A stretch of DNA of 10,696 nucleotides, taken from JAAFIP01 sp043772355 (GTDB lineage Bacteria > Pseudomonadota > Gammaproteobacteria > Burkholderiales > Burkholderiaceae_C). The stretch is taken from the NCBI GenBank assembly GCA_043772355.1, contig JAYVGI010000344.1, positions 1 through 10,696 on the forward strand. The letters are read 5' to 3'. Below, piece by piece: positions 1 through 6,529 of this stretch. How positions within the stretch are numbered: position 1 is the first letter of the stretch; each line of letters starts with the position of its first letter. Position numbers and translations under genes: made by a program. Below the pieces are notes generated by a model. It was not told the origin of the DNA. It searched no databases and saw only the letters and a list, made by a program, of their open reading frames with translations.

Positions 1-98
1 ATTTCTAAATCATTACTGTCGTTGTTGCGTCGCCTTGCCGTGCTGCAGCACTGTCTGCGGCTCCGCGCCTAGACATTAATGATGTAGAAATGGAATAA
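1..98 (+). repeat. MITE-like palindromic element, copy 1 (cut by window edge)
   Basis: This 98-bp segment recurs at 5279-5376 in the same orientation with the same length and 7 substitutions (about 93% identical by hand count). It starts with ATTTCTAAATCATT and ends with the near inverse AATGATGTAGAAATGGAAT, so the ends are inverted repeats around a GC-rich core that contains TGCTGCAGCA. The left arm is truncated by the start of the window. No ORF of note lies in the core. This is the architecture of a non-autonomous miniature element; the family is not recognised. Similarity to copy 2 stops directly after GAATAA, which marks the right boundary at about 98. Confidence 0.75.
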
Positions 99-118
99 GC
101 CCTGGATCTGAGCTCCAT

Positions 119-178
119 CCGTTCTGGCTGGGCTAGTCGAAGCCCTCATGAGCGCTTCGACAGGCTCAGGGTGAACGG
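119..178. repeat. REP-like imperfect palindrome downstream of ptsI
   Basis: The segment begins with CCGTTC and ends with its complement GAACGG. Its centre (136-161) pairs GTCGAAGC with GCTTCGAC around the palindrome CTCATGAG, with one mismatched pair. The right half, TTCGACAGGCTCAGGGTGAAC, is of a type I recall as a widespread extragenic palindrome in proteobacteria; that identification is from memory. It lies about 115 bp past the ptsI stop. It could fold in the 3' end of the operon transcript, but no T-run follows on either strand, so it is not a classic intrinsic terminator. Confidence 0.65.
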
Positions 179-232
179 GTTGAAGTTAACGGCAAAGGTG
201 GCACGACCCATACCGCAGCGAGTAGCCTAATC

Positions 233-289
<57 letters not shown>

Positions 290-294
290 CTCGA

Positions 295-2085
295 TCAGCT
301 CGCCAGCTCAGCCGCCGGATCGTCGGCGCACAGCACCCGCGCGGCGAGGCTTTGCAGTTTGGCTGTGTCAGAGCGCAGAACTTCTTGCTTGACCGCCATC
401 AGTTGCGCGGGGTGCATGGAGAAGGTACGCAGGCCCATGCCCAGCAGCAGGCGTGTCATGCCCACATCGCCCGCCATCTCGCCGCACACGCTCACGCCCT
501 TGCCCTGCGCGTTGCAGGCAGCAATGGTTTGCGCTATCAACTGCAGCACGGCGGGGTGCAATGGGTCATACAAATGCGCCACGCTTTCGTCGGCCCGGTC
601 GATGGCCAAGGTGTACTGGATCAGGTCGTTGGTGCCAATCGACAAAAAGTCGAAGTATTTGAGAAAAGCGGGCAGCGAAAGGGCCGCAGCGGGGATCTCG
701 ATCATTGCGCCCAGCTGCACGTTGCCATACGCAGCGCCCCGGTTGTCCAGCTCGGCGCGGGCCAGGTCGAGTTGGCGCAGGGTTTTGCGGATCTCGCTGG
801 TGGCGCACAGCATGGGGATTAGCAGGTTCACCTTACCGTGCGCGGCGGCGCGCAAAATGGCACGCAACTGGGTGCGGAACATGGCCGGCTCCGACAGGCT
901 CCAGCGAATGGCGCGCAGGCCCAAGGCCGGGTTCAGGTGGGCGCTGCTTTTGTCGCCATGCGCGTCCAGCGGCTTGTCGGCCCCTACGTCTACCGTGCGT
1001 ATCGTCACTGGCAGGCCCTGCATGCCTTCTACAGCCCGCACATAGGCGGCGTATTGCTCGTCTTCGCTGGGCAGCTTGCCGCCTGCTTTGTCGGCGCGCG
1101 CCATGAATAAAAATTCGCTGCGAAACAAGCCCACACCCACCGCGCCTGCGTCCAGCGCCGCAGCCGCGTCGTCGGGCATTTCAATATTCGCCAGCAGCTC
1201 AATTTTTTGCCCATCCAGCGTGATGGCTGGCGTGTGCCGCAGGCGCGAGAGGCGCTCGCGCTCCAGGTCGCCTTGGCGCTGCTTAAAGCCATACTCGGCC
1301 AAAATAATGGGCGAGGGGTCCACCACCATCACGCCTGCGTCGCCGTCGATGATGACCCAGTCATCTTGCCGCACCAACTGGCTGGCGGTGCGCGCGCCCA
1401 CCACGGCAGGGATGTCCATGCTGCGCGCCACGATGGCGGTGTGCGATGTTTTGCCGCCCACATCGGTCACAAAACCAGCGAACACACTGGTTTTAAATTG
1501 CAGCATGTCGGCCGGGCTCAGGTCGTGCGCAATCAAAATCAAGGGCACGTCTTGCAGGTCGCTGGGCAGAAGGTCTTGCTGGCCGTGCACCCGCTTGATG
1601 CGCGGGGCAGGCGGTGCGGCCATCGGCGACGCCACGCCCTTCATCACCCGCAGCACGCGTTCTACCACCTGCTCCAGGTCGGCTTTGCGCTCGCGCAGGT
1701 ACTCGTCTTCCATCTCGTCAAACTGGCGCGAGATCACCTCCAGCTGGGTGGTCAGCGCCCACTCGGCGTTGTACAAGCGGTCTTTGATCCAGTGCGTCAC
1801 GCCGTCTTGCAGGGTTTGGTCCTGCAGCAGCATTTGGTGCACGTCGAGCAGGGCGGTCAGCTCGGTGGGGGTGTCTTTGGCGTCTTTGCCGGCCAGTCCG
1901 TGCTGCAGCCGAATCAGTTCACCCACCACCGCGTCTTTGGCATCGCGCACGCGCAGCAGCTCGGTCTCTATCTGCTCTGCCTTGATAAAGTAATGCGCCA
2001 CATCCATCCGGCTGGACACTACCACCACAGCCCGCCCAATGGCGATACCGCGCGCGACGGGGATGCCGTGGATGCTAAATGTCAT
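295..2085 (-). CDS. ptsI: PTS Enzyme I (phosphoenolpyruvate-protein phosphotransferase)
   Basis: Cytoplasmic Enzyme I takes phosphate from phosphoenolpyruvate onto a histidine and hands it to HPr, the first step of the PTS relay. At 596 aa it is slightly longer than the E. coli enzyme (575 aa). The phosphohistidine signature GGKTSHTAIVARS is visible with His215 as the active residue. The PEP-binding barrel follows, with FRSEFLF (about 321-327), RTVDVGADK (363-371), the second family signature DFLSIGTNDLIQYTLAIDR (479-497) and the catalytic cysteine in GVSVCGEMAGD (Cys534). The ATG overlaps the ptsH stop by 4 nt (ATGA), and GGAGAAGGGGA lies just upstream as a strong ribosome binding site, so the two genes are translationally coupled. 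It is the last gene of the cluster. All key residues are present, so it should be active. Confidence 0.97.
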   Translation of the reverse strand: MTFSIHGIPVARGIAIGRAVVVVSSRMDVAHYFIKAEQIETELLRVRDAKDAVVGELIRLQHGLAGKDAKDTPTELTALLDVHQMLLQDQTLQDGVTHWIKDRLYNAEWALTTQLEVISRQFDEMEDEYLRERKADLEQVVERVLRVMKGVASPMAAPPAPRIKRVHGQQDLLPSDLQDVPLILIAHDLSPADMLQFKTSVFAGFVTDVGGKTSHTAIVARSMDIPAVVGARTASQLVRQDDWVIIDGDAGVMVVDPSPIILAEYGFKQRQGDLERERLSRLRHTPAITLDGQKIELLANIEMPDDAAAALDAGAVGVGLFRSEFLFMARADKAGGKLPSEDEQYAAYVRAVEGMQGLPVTIRTVDVGADKPLDAHGDKSSAHLNPALGLRAIRWSLSEPAMFRTQLRAILRAAAHGKVNLLIPMLCATSEIRKTLRQLDLARAELDNRGAAYGNVQLGAMIEIPAAALSLPAFLKYFDFLSIGTNDLIQYTLAIDRADESVAHLYDPLHPAVLQLIAQTIAACNAQGKGVSVCGEMAGDVGMTRLLLGMGLRTFSMHPAQLMAVKQEVLRSDTAKLQSLAARVLCADDPAAELAS

Positions 2086-2351
2086 TCCCCTTCTCCGAAC
2101 TTGTCGTTGATCAGTGCCAATAAAGCATCCATGGCTTCCTGCTCACGCTCACCCGCAGTCTCCACCATCACGTCGGTGCCTTTGCCTGCGGCCAGCATCA
2201 TCACGCCCATGATGGACTTGGCGTTGACGCGGCGCTCGCCGCGGGCCATCCACACCTCGCACGGAAAGCTGCCTGCCAGCTTGGTGAGCTTGGCCGAGGC
2301 GCGGGCGTGCAGGCCCAGTTTATTGCTGATGGTGATGGTGGTCTGAATCAT
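2082..2351 (-). CDS. ptsH: PTS phosphocarrier protein HPr
   Basis: An 89-aa HPr that carries phosphate from Enzyme I to EIIA proteins. The active-site motif GLHARASAKL places the phosphorylated histidine at His15. The regulatory serine is at Ser46 in NAKSIMGVMML, the residue modified by HPr kinase/phosphorylase in bacteria that have it; many betaproteobacteria do, encoded elsewhere. The first 32 nt overlap the end of the EIIA gene in another frame and no good Shine-Dalgarno stands before the ATG, so translation probably depends on ribosomes finishing EIIA. The stop overlaps the ptsI start. The first ten codons read through a CAC/CAT-like repeat, which in the other frame gives EIIA its histidine-rich tail. 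Confidence 0.97.
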   Translation of the reverse strand: MIQTTITISNKLGLHARASAKLTKLAGSFPCEVWMARGERRVNAKSIMGVMMLAAGKGTDVMVETAGEREQEAMDALLALINDKFGEGE

Positions 2352-2763
2352 GGAGTTTTTTAGCTTGATTTTGAGGGGCCGTCACCGCCACTTGCATCAC
2401 GCCTTGCGCGCCACCGGCCAGCGCGCGGGCTACCACCGCGTCCAGGCTTTCGTGGCGGTAGGTGATGGCGCGCAGCAGCATGGGCAGGTTCACGCCGGTA
2501 ATGAGCTTGGTATTGACACCATCGGTCAGCTCGCGGGCTACGTTGGAGGGGGTGGCACCAAAAATATCGGCCAGCAGCAAGGCGTTGGGCGAGCGGCGTT
2601 GGGCCAGCATGGTGCGCGCCTGCGCCACAGTTTCTTCGGGCGGGGTATTGGGCTGCACGTCCAGTGCGCTCACCCAGTCGCCACAGTCTGGAAAGACATG
2701 CAGCGCGCAACTGCGCAGCGCCGAGGCCAGCGGTGCGTGGGCAACGATGAGAATATGGTTCAT
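2320..2763 (-). CDS. PTS mannose-type EIIA component
   Basis: A stand-alone EIIA domain of the mannose/fructose (Man) family, 147 aa, expected to accept phosphate from HPr. The N-terminus MNHILIVAHAPLA carries the phosphorylated histidine at His9. LLADIFGATPSNVAREL (about 63-79) and the TGVNLPMLLRAITYR segment are typical of the family fold. No EIIB or EIIC is encoded next to it, so a regulatory role is more likely than sugar uptake; in Ralstonia/Cupriavidus the equivalent gene (called ptsM) heads ptsH-ptsI. The C-terminus ends in DHHHHQQ, encoded where the gene overlaps ptsH by 32 nt. The start lies 20 nt after the MFS gene with no clear Shine-Dalgarno. Confidence 0.93.
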   Translation of the reverse strand: MNHILIVAHAPLASALRSCALHVFPDCGDWVSALDVQPNTPPEETVAQARTMLAQRRSPNALLLADIFGATPSNVARELTDGVNTKLITGVNLPMLLRAITYRHESLDAVVARALAGGAQGVMQVAVTAPQNQAKKLHDSDHHHHQQ

Positions 2764-2783
2764 GCAAAAAAGATCACTGAAGC

Positions 2784-4118
2784 TTAAGCAGTTTTGGCCG
2801 CAGAGGCGGCGGTACTGTGATTATCCAAAACAAATCGCAGGTATCCCGCCAGGGCGCAGACAAAAAACACCGCCATGGCCGCCCTGAAGGCATCTACCGT
2901 GCCCAGGCCCTGGGTTTTAAACAGGTCAATCAGCAAGCCAATGCCCCATTGCACGGCAAACACGCCGCTGAAAATCACCAGGTTATAAGCACTCAGGGCG
3001 CGCCCGGCCAGCGCCTGCGGAAATGCCATGCCAATGGCGGGCTGGGCCAAAGACACAAAGGTGCTGAGCACGCAATACAGCGCCCAGGCCCACCACTGCA
3101 CGGCAGCACCGGAGACGCAAATAGCCGCCAGCACGCACAGACTCAATGGCATGCCCCAGCTGATCAAGCGGTCCGCATGCCAGCCTTTGCGCTGCAAATA
3201 GGGTGCCAGCATGCCCCAGCTCCAAAACGTGCACAACATGCTCACGTTGATCCAAAACAAGCCCGTGGCGGCCTGCAGCGCCGTGTAACCACCCACCTGC
3301 ACCAGCCAAGGGCCAGCCCACAGGGTTTGAATGGCGATCAGCCCGCCGTAGCAAAAAAAGCCCAGCCACACCTGGCGGCGAAAGTAGGCGTTGCGCCAAA
3401 TGCCCGCGTAGCCGCCGTCGTTGCCAGCTGCCACGGCCTGGGGCGCGCGCTGCCATACCGGCAGCCGCCAGGCCAGCACCACGATGGACAGCGTCAGCAG
3501 CGCTGCCAGCCCACCAAACATTGCGCGCCAGCCAATCTGCGGCAGCAGCCACTGCACCGGCAGCGTAGCGGCCACCATGCCCAGCGAGCCGGTCATCAGC
3601 ATCCACGAGTTGGCGCGCAACTGCGCCTCGGGCTGGAACCAGCGGCGGTAGGCCGTGAGCGGGGCCATCAGGCAGGCGCTTACCCCCGCGCCGCACAGCA
3701 TGCGCGCCACCAGCAGGCCGGTAAAGCTATTGGCCAGGGCAAAGGCCACGCAGCCCAGCACGGCAGCGCTTAAAAAACACAAAATCACCTTGCGCGGGCC
3801 GTGCGTGTCCAGCCATTTGCCCAGTGGCAGCTGCATCAGCGCAAAGCCCAAAAAGTAGCCCCCGCCCAGCAGCCCCAAGTCGCCCGCCGACAGCGCAAAC
3901 TCCACCCGCAGCACGGGCGACAGCGTGGCCGTGATGGCGCGCACCAAGGCCGACAAAAAGTACGCCAAAGCAAACGCCAAAAACACCTGCACCGCCAAGC
4001 TCCGCGGCAAGGTGGTGCTGGCCTGGCTGGCTGGAGCCGCGTTGGAGGGTGCCGGGCCGGTGGACGTTGCGCTGCCTAAGGAGGGCGCGGCGGTGCTGGA
4101 GCTGCTGGAAGGGTTCAT
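2784..4118 (-). CDS. Major facilitator superfamily transporter
   Basis: A hydrophobic 444-aa protein with the pattern of a 12-helix MFS carrier in the inner membrane. The motif-A loop between helices 2 and 3 is clear: GKWLDTHGPRK at about residues 100-110. Helices follow to LAGYLRFVL near the C-terminus. The N-terminal 35 or so residues before the first helix are rich in Ser, Ala, Pro and Thr and are probably a disordered cytoplasmic tail. I chose ATG at 4118. A TTG at 4148 would add ten residues and overlap the stop of the upstream lipoprotein gene as TTGA, which would allow coupling; neither start has a strong Shine-Dalgarno. The substrate cannot be told from sequence. It lies 20 nt upstream of the EIIA gene, so it probably shares the PTS transcript. 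Confidence 0.88.
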   Translation of the reverse strand: MNPSSSSSTAAPSLGSATSTGPAPSNAAPASQASTTLPRSLAVQVFLAFALAYFLSALVRAITATLSPVLRVEFALSAGDLGLLGGGYFLGFALMQLPLGKWLDTHGPRKVILCFLSAAVLGCVAFALANSFTGLLVARMLCGAGVSACLMAPLTAYRRWFQPEAQLRANSWMLMTGSLGMVAATLPVQWLLPQIGWRAMFGGLAALLTLSIVVLAWRLPVWQRAPQAVAAGNDGGYAGIWRNAYFRRQVWLGFFCYGGLIAIQTLWAGPWLVQVGGYTALQAATGLFWINVSMLCTFWSWGMLAPYLQRKGWHADRLISWGMPLSLCVLAAICVSGAAVQWWAWALYCVLSTFVSLAQPAIGMAFPQALAGRALSAYNLVIFSGVFAVQWGIGLLIDLFKTQGLGTVDAFRAAMAVFFVCALAGYLRFVLDNHSTAASAAKTA

Positions 4119-4144
4119 GGGGTGTGAGGTAAGGGTGTGCAAGC

Positions 4145-4627
4145 TCAAGGAGCGCCCACCAGTTTAACGCCGCTAAAAAAAGTCTCTACCGCCTGGGTGC
4201 TCAGCGCGCCCGGGCCATCACCATCGGCTTGGGGTTGGCCATACACCGAGGCCTGCACTACCACTGAGCCGTGGCTGAGGTAGTGGCTGTGGGTGGCTTT
4301 GTTCACGGCTTTGAGCTCAGCGCCCACCTGTGCCAGCTGGCCGTTGCCCTCCACCGTCACCACCGCCACGGTAAACGTCGCCCCGCCTGCCTTGCAGCCC
4401 GCCATCACCATCTGGCGCGGTACGCCTGCCAGCGGCACCATGCGCGTAGCCCGGTCAGGTTTGCAAGGCAGCAGCGCCGCCACAGGCAGGCCGTCAAACG
4501 TCACATCCCGCCAGTTGAAGGCAGGCGTGCAGGCGCTGCTCAGAATGCCCAAGCCCAGGGCCAGCCCAACACGGCTCAATGAAGGACGAACGCAAAGCGC
4601 CCAAAGCGGATTTTCAAAATGAAACAT
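4145..4627 (-). CDS. Putative lipoprotein, unknown function
   Basis: A 160-aa protein with an N-terminal signal: arginines at 13 and 19, a hydrophobic stretch LALGLGILSSA, then Cys33 in LSSAC. This suggests a lipidated, envelope-anchored protein, although the residue at -3 is Ser rather than the usual Leu. The mature part contains NWRDVTFDGLPVAALLPCKPD and a second cysteine in MAGCKAGGATFTVAVVTVEG, so two cysteines could form a disulfide. I recall similar unnamed proteins in Burkholderiales, but no defined function. It is the first gene of the probable operon with the MFS transporter and the PTS genes. No convincing Shine-Dalgarno precedes the ATG. Confidence 0.75.
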   Translation of the reverse strand: MFHFENPLWALCVRPSLSRVGLALGLGILSSACTPAFNWRDVTFDGLPVAALLPCKPDRATRMVPLAGVPRQMVMAGCKAGGATFTVAVVTVEGNGQLAQVGAELKAVNKATHSHYLSHGSVVVQASVYGQPQADGDGPGALSTQAVETFFSGVKLVGAP

Positions 4628-4682
4628 CGGCCTATTATGGTACCCAGCCCGCCGGGTGAAGGACGGCGTGACTTTTCATCAC

Positions 4683-4712
4683 CAGCCTGCCTTACCGGCC
4701 TCTCGCAGGCTG
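4683..4712. other. Hairpin upstream of the lipoprotein gene
   Basis: CAGCCTGC (4683-4690) and GCAGGCTG (4705-4712) form a perfect 8-bp inverted repeat with a 14-nt loop, about 56 nt upstream of the lipoprotein ATG. There is no T-run on either strand, so it is not an intrinsic terminator. It may lie in the 5' leader of the operon or be an operator. The role is unknown. Confidence 0.4.
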
Positions 4713-4739
4713 CTCTCGGGCCAAGTTGGGCAATATAGA

Positions 4740-4942
4740 CGCTATTTATTTTGTAGCTGCCCCCGCATATTTCTTGCTGGCTAATGCCCTATATGGTCAA
4801 AAAAGCAGCTCAAATCAGCGTTTGGAGGCCTCTGGAGGCCCGGTGATCGGCTGAAACCCTTGAACATCCTGGTTTTGGAGCCAATTTTATCAGTCTATCG
4901 GTCTGTAGCCAGCAATAATAAAGCGCATGCAGCTATAAAATA
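4740..4942. repeat. Comamonad-type intergenic repeat in inverted pair
   Basis: Two 37-bp arms, 4747-4783 and 4906-4942, are inverted copies of each other with 29 of 37 positions matching. Both hold TATTTT(G/A)TAGCTGC and TTGCTGGCTA. The left arm also sits in its own smaller stem: CGCT and AGCTGC near 4740-4760 pair with GCAGCT and AGCG near 4805-4820. A related core occurs at 10535-10567 after the CoA-transferase gene. I recall this TAGCTGC-centred motif as very common between genes in Comamonadaceae; copy number could not be checked here. The ~120 bp between the arms contain no gene. Confidence 0.65.
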
Positions 4943-5280
4943 TGGAGTGCATAGAGTGTCCCAAACGCGCTGGCGCAGGCCTGAAGGGCAGATTTTCAGC
5001 AAAAAGCGGCCCGACCACCTGAAAACCGCTAATTTTTAGTCTCTACCCATGTACCCCACTGTCCTGCATAGATAGAGTGCTACGATTTGGATAGTTTTGA
5101 TGTTGCCAAGGCACCCGCTGCCCGAACCTGCAAACCCGTCGCGCTGCGCCGCAAAAGCTGGGGCAGACGTCCCGCCACCGTTCCCGCTGCGGGTAGTCCA
5201 CGGTGCGTCACACGGATCGGAAACTTCAGTTTGACTGCTATGGATGCGTCGCCATAGCAAATCGCGACACTTAATTCCAT
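4943..5280 (-). other. Gene-poor stretch with one weak short reading frame
   Basis: No confident gene lies here. A minus-strand frame 5280-5080 starts with ATG inside the repeat-element arm and could encode 66 aa (MELSVAICYGDASIAVKLKF and onward, ending ATSKLSKS). The plus strand of the same DNA is also open (5095-5250), so openness alone is weak evidence. No Shine-Dalgarno and no recognised family. It could be a remnant of a gene cut by the element at 5261-5387. At 4995-5035, TTTTCAG/CTGAAAA and AGCGG/CCGCT are two competing short inverted repeats next to a T-run, at most a weak terminator. Confidence 0.2.
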
Positions 5281-5387
5281 TTCTAAATCATTGCTGTCGT
5301 TGTTGCGTCGCCTTGCCGTGCTACAGCACTCTCGCAGGCTCCGCGCCCAGACATTAATGATGTAGAAATGGAATAAATTGTCGCGAT
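5261..5387 (+). repeat. MITE-like palindromic element, copy 2
   Basis: The core 5279-5376 matches copy 1 at 1-98. Here both ends are inside the window: arms 5261-5292 and 5356-5387 are 32-bp inverted repeats with three mismatches, with 19 bp (5274-5292 against 5356-5374) nearly perfect. The outer 9 bp, ATCGCGACA and TGTCGCGAT, are absent after copy 1. TCGCGA therefore appears on both sides as either an outer part of the arm or a palindromic target duplication. No ORF in the core. It ends 33 bp before the probable start of the broken fic gene and may supply or disrupt its upstream region. Confidence 0.8.
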
Positions 5388-5419
5388 ACTCTGGTTTTTG
5401 GCACAAAGGAATGGAGCGG

Positions 5420-6074
5420 ATGCCACGATTCACCCACCCATCCGAGTTTGATCGACTGGTAGAGCTAATTTCTCAATACCCCGCAGGTATTCGCATTGAT
5501 GCCGTGGCTCGGGTCTTTGGCGAGGAGTACGTGCCGACATCGCCGCAGGGCGAGGAGATTAAAGCTTACGTGCGCCAGCCTCGCGCGCTGCGCCCGCCGG
5601 TCGGCTACAAGCTGGCGTTTCTGGAACAGTACCACCCCAATCACACAGCCTATCTGCCGCAGGGCTTGCGCGATCAACTGCACTCAATGGGCGGTTCTCC
5701 CGCAGACCAGACACCGGCCGGTACCTTTGCCCGGGACATCCTCAACCGCTTGTTGATCGATCTGTCGTGGGCATCGTCGCAACTGGAGGGCAATACCTAC
5801 AGCCGATTGGACACAGCGCGGCTGATTGAATTTGGCCAAGCTGCTGAAGGCAAAGATGCGCTGGAAACCCAGATATCTTGAACCACAAGCAGGCCATTGA
5901 ATATCTGGTGCTTGATCCTGCGCATGCCCAATTGAGCCCTGACGTTATCATTGCGCTACACGCTTTCCTGTCAGATGGCTTGATGGCCGACCCGCAAGCG
6001 GTGGGCCGCATTCGCCGCCGGGCGGTAGAGATTGGGGGCAGCGTGTATTTGCCGGTTGCCTTGCCGCAGCGGCT
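5420..6074 (+). pseudogene. Fic family protein, frameshifted and 3'-truncated
   Basis: The first frame (ATG at 5420, GGAG just upstream) reads MPRFTHPSEFDRLVELISQY and includes SSQLEGN, which fits the (S/T)xxxE(G/N) inhibitory helix of class II Fic AMP-transferases. It stops at 5879 after ETQIS. The next frame resumes with ILNHKQAIEYLV. Fic proteins usually read ETQMILNHK here; the DNA CAGATATCTTGAAC needs one extra base (CAGATGATC) to restore this, so a single-base deletion near 5874 broke the gene. The second frame continues to VYLPVALPQRLE at 6077 and then turns into CoA-transferase sequence. The catalytic H-x-F-x-x-G-N-x-R region, which should follow, is missing. Neither half should be an active AMP-transferase. 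TTG at 5378 is a less likely start. Confidence 0.85.
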
Positions 6075-6460
6075 GGAGACGGGCGACGACACCCGTGGCT
6101 GGGGGGGGGGCCGCCGTTTTTGCAGGATGCACAGGGCAAAGACACGGCAGAGGCGGCGTATTACCTGGGCACGAACCGCAACAAGCGCTCGGTGGCCTGC
6201 GATATTTCTACCCCTGCGGGGCAGCAAACGATTCGCGATTTGCTGCTGCATTGCATTGCGATGTGTTTGTCGAGAACTTCAAGGTGGGCGACATGGCGCG
6301 CTATGGGCTGGACTACGCCTCGCTGTGCAAAATCAAACCCAGCTTGGTGTATTGCAGCATCACCGGATTTGGCCAGACCGGGCCGTACAAAGACCGTGCG
6401 GGGTATGACTACGCTGTGCAGGGCATTGGCGGGTTGGTGAGCGTCACAGGTGAGCGCGAC
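6075..6460 (+). pseudogene. Internal fragment of a CaiB/BaiF CoA-transferase gene
   Basis: This 386-bp segment matches 9452-9827 of the intact gene downstream (376 bp), in the same orientation. It covers residues about 38-163 of that protein and stops before its catalytic aspartate. I count 28 substitutions (about 92.5% identity), of which about 25 are synonymous, the exceptions being N to K, A to S and M to V. Two 5-bp insertions break the frame: five extra G in the run at 6101-6110 and a repeated ATTGC near 6252-6261. The left end is joined in frame to fic (PQRLE then TGDDTRGWG); the sequence GGAGACGGG is shared at the joint. It cannot make a working enzyme. Confidence 0.92.
6101..6110 (+). 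repeat. Run of ten G in the CoA-transferase fragment
   Basis: GGCT is followed by ten G and then CCGCCG; the intact gene has five G at the same place. The extra five shift the reading frame. Homopolymer runs of this length slip easily during replication, and they are also prone to sequencing error. Confidence 0.85.
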
Positions 6461-6490
6461 GGCATGCAGGGTCACGGCATGCAGGGTCAA
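6461..6490 (+). repeat. 15-bp tandem duplication at the right end of the fragment
   Basis: GGCATGCAGGGTCA(C/A) occurs twice in a row, 6461-6475 and 6476-6490. It begins at the exact base where similarity to the intact CoA-transferase gene ends (GAGCGCGAC), so it probably marks the scar of the event that joined the fragment to the neighbouring toxin region. Confidence 0.85.
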
Positions 6491-6529
6491 TTGTCCCGTT
6501 TCACAAAAGCAACGACTACAGCGCAGTGA

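Noticed and set aside
119..178. Intrinsic terminator of the PTS operon
   Set aside because: The hairpin has no T-run after it on the minus strand.
352..4167. Long plus-strand open frames opposite the PTS, MFS and lipoprotein genes
   Set aside because: They are antisense shadows of GC-rich genes with no recognisable domains, and the minus-strand genes have clear family motifs.
5090..5260. Structured RNA or attachment site in the GC-rich stretch before MITE copy 2
   Set aside because: I found no tRNA-like arms, no CCA end and no long stem; both strands are merely open.
5742..6251. Minus-strand open frame across the fic/CoA-transferase joint
   Set aside because: It spans the joint of two unrelated genes read on the wrong strand, so it cannot be an evolved gene.
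6032..6529. A 165-aa protein ending in CoA-transferase sequence
   Set aside because: The frame only joins out-of-frame fic sequence to the fragment after two 5-bp insertions; its first half is not protein-like and it is part of the pseudogene chain.
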